A stretch of 7,672 nucleotides of DNA from UBA1573 sp016794285 (GTDB lineage Bacteria; Pseudomonadota; Alphaproteobacteria; Micavibrionales; Micavibrionaceae). Location: assembly GCA_016794285.1 (NCBI GenBank), contig JAEUKO010000076.1, positions 1 through 7,672 on the forward strand, in the 5' to 3' direction. Numbering within the stretch: position 1 is the first letter of the stretch; each line of letters begins with the position of its first letter. Shown piece by piece: positions 6,663 through 7,672 of this stretch. The notes beneath the pieces are model-generated. The model worked only from the letters and a program-made list of their open reading frames with translations. It was not told the origin of the DNA and made no database searches. Made by a program: the position numbers and the translations under genes.

Positions 6663-7037
6663 ATGAAAAAAATTGTAGCTGGTTTGGCGGTGGCGTTTGG
6701 GCTTTCGGCGTGTGGTGAGATAACCCCGGAAGAACAGGCGCGAATTGGGCTTCAACAAGGTGTGAAATACGCCCGCTGTGCCACAACGATTGCGACCGCT
6801 GACACGATGAATATAAAGTTCGATGGTGTAAATCTTCAAGAGGCCTTCCAAGATCTTTATGGACTAGCTCAAGAGAAACTCCCTCAAGCAGAAGTTGATA
6901 AGGCGATGTCATGGATGGACCAGAGCTATGCCACTCGGTCCGAACAGGGCGTTGTCATTAAAAATGCAGTTGAAACCAATGCGCGTGATTGCCTTGACGT
7001 TCTGCTCGCGGTTCAGAGGAAGATGAGTATCCACTAG
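6663..7037 (+). CDS. Small predicted lipoprotein of unknown function
   Basis: This 124-residue protein begins with a lipoprotein signal peptide: MKK, a hydrophobic core at 4-14, and the lipobox LSAC with the lipidated cysteine at C17. The mature part (about 108 residues) would be anchored to a membrane facing the periplasm. It is mostly helical in pattern, with two further cysteines, C39 and C110, that could form a disulfide. Residue 18 is Gly rather than Asp, so outer-membrane sorting is plausible. I do not recognise the family. The ATG at 6663 is chosen because GAGAGG (6651-6656) lies 6 nt upstream and the signal peptide starts there. A TTG at 6645 would put extra residues with two cysteines before the signal. 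The gene follows hslO but has its own possible promoter. It ends 12 bp from the convergent muramidase-like gene; a functional link is unproven. Confidence 0.8.
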   Translation: MKKIVAGLAVAFGLSACGEITPEEQARIGLQQGVKYARCATTIATADTMNIKFDGVNLQEAFQDLYGLAQEKLPQAEVDKAMSWMDQSYATRSEQGVVIKNAVETNARDCLDVLLAVQRKMSIH

Positions 7038-7052
7038 GAGGTCCTCCGCCTA
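7035..7052. other. Small imperfect hairpin spanning both stop codons of convergent genes
   Basis: TAGG (7035-7038) pairs with CCTA (7049-7052), then an A/G mismatch, then GG (7040-7041) with CC (7046-7047), around a TCCT loop. The outer stem contains the TAG stop of the lipoprotein gene and the TAG stop of the opposing gene. It lacks a proper T tract, so it is at best a weak terminator. Confidence 0.25.
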
Positions 7053-7672
7053 TTTCTCGACCCTGAAATAATCAAAACGTCTGTATTCGTCAGGGTATTC
7101 CTTCGTACGTTCATCGGCCAGAGCGTCATAGAATTCTTTCCGCCGCTGCGGGTCCTTGCTCACCGAGATCAAGCGGTCCAAGGTTTGCTCACCTATCCGG
7201 CCTTCGCCTTCACTCAGGGCAGGTTCATCCTCGCTTCTTACAACATTCAAGGCTTTCCTAACCAGCGCAGACCCACCCGAAGCTCCGTGCCGGATGGTCG
7301 TATCAAACAATGTTTTGGCGGCATGCTCGTCCGGAAATTTATCATAGGCCCCCCGCCCTCCGATCCTCTCAAAACTGTAATCTCCATAGTTGATGAGTAA
7401 TTTGGCACGGTCTTTGGAGGTCAAATCCCCAGCCGCCCCGCGAGAGGGAAGTTTCATATCATATCTCTTGTTGAGATCGCGCAGCGTCGGGACGGTTAAT
7501 CCGCTGACCGTCTTTCCGTCTGCGGCATCCCCGCCTTCAAAATCATAGGTCGTCATAATGGATTTGTATTCCCTTTCCTTCACGTCAATTTCATTGAGGT
7601 TTTTGGAGAAGGTCTCTCTATGTCCTTTGAGGCCTTTAAGTTTGAAAAAATCTTGCTTCTCCTTCACAATTT
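7050..7672 (-). CDS. GH108-like (N-acetylmuramidase, DUF847-type) domain protein, 5' end open at the window edge
   Basis: The visible part is 205 residues from a GTG at 7667-7665. The frame stays open to the edge (one Ile codon precedes), so the true start may lie outside. Numbered from that GTG, the first 37 residues are polar with no signal peptide. A GH108-like domain follows: the expected catalytic glutamate E44 in DFEGGDAADG, the SGLTVPTLRDLN stretch, DLTSKDRAKLLINYGDYSF, and LFDTTIRHGASGGSALVRKA. A C-terminal peptidoglycan-binding-type helix pair (GRIGEQTLDRL, then FYDALADERTKEYPDEYRRF) completes the family layout. GH108 enzymes cleave the glycan strands of peptidoglycan and occur in phage lysins and secretion-linked muramidases. 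The segment after EGG is shorter and lacks the usual Pro/Asp/Gly-rich loop, so activity is uncertain. No phage genes are adjacent. It may be the C-terminal domain of a larger protein. Confidence 0.65.
   Translation of the reverse strand, partial: IVKEKQDFFKLKGLKGHRETFSKNLNEIDVKEREYKSIMTTYDFEGGDAADGKTVSGLTVPTLRDLNKRYDMKLPSRGAAGDLTSKDRAKLLINYGDYSFERIGGRGAYDKFPDEHAAKTLFDTTIRHGASGGSALVRKALNVVRSEDEPALSEGEGRIGEQTLDRLISVSKDPQRRKEFYDALADERTKEYPDEYRRFDYFRVEK

Noticed and set aside
7036..7047. AGGAGGT, a perfect Shine-Dalgarno-like sequence after the lipoprotein stop
   Set aside because: No start codon follows at a usable distance and no plus-strand gene begins there. The bases are explained by the two convergent stops and the small hairpin.
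1..7672. Defence system, prophage, CRISPR or mobile element
   Set aside because: No nuclease, toxin-antitoxin, integrase, transposase, direct-repeat array or tRNA was seen. A single GH108-like domain is not enough to call a prophage.

Overview
The window looks like chromosomal core sequence of an alphaproteobacterium with a GC content close to half. The evidence is the PleC/PdhS-type kinase core, the alphaproteobacterial style of RecX, the phasin, and an OmpR-type regulator lying divergent to a branched-chain aminotransferase. The gene neighbourhood fits Rhodospirillales-like lineages, but I cannot assign a genus. There is no rRNA, tRNA, CRISPR array, insertion sequence or prophage backbone.

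Layout, left to right. A response regulator (minus strand, C-terminus cut by the left edge) is divergent from ilvE (plus). ilvE converges on a phasin gene (minus), and a strong hairpin usable in both directions separates them. The phasin gene is divergent from a large membrane-bound PAS-PAS histidine kinase (plus). The roughly 200-bp region between them holds two separate perfect odd-length palindromes, one of which overlaps the best kinase promoter. The kinase gene and recX (minus) overlap by 10 bp at their 3' ends. recX is divergent from hslO, which encodes the redox chaperone Hsp33 (plus). A small predicted lipoprotein gene (plus) follows. It converges, with only a 12-bp gap, on a GH108-like muramidase-domain gene (minus) that reaches the right edge.

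Nearly every gene alternates in strand with its neighbour, so there is no operon here and no clear multi-gene system. Most genes do separate jobs: signalling, branched-chain amino acid metabolism, storage granules, recombination control, oxidative-stress chaperoning and the cell envelope. The items most worth a second look are the palindrome pair between phasin and kinase, the orphan kinase with an unassigned extracytoplasmic sensor, the possibly leaderless recX, and the unusual GH108-like protein without a visible signal peptide. I found no convincing evidence of a previously undescribed system.
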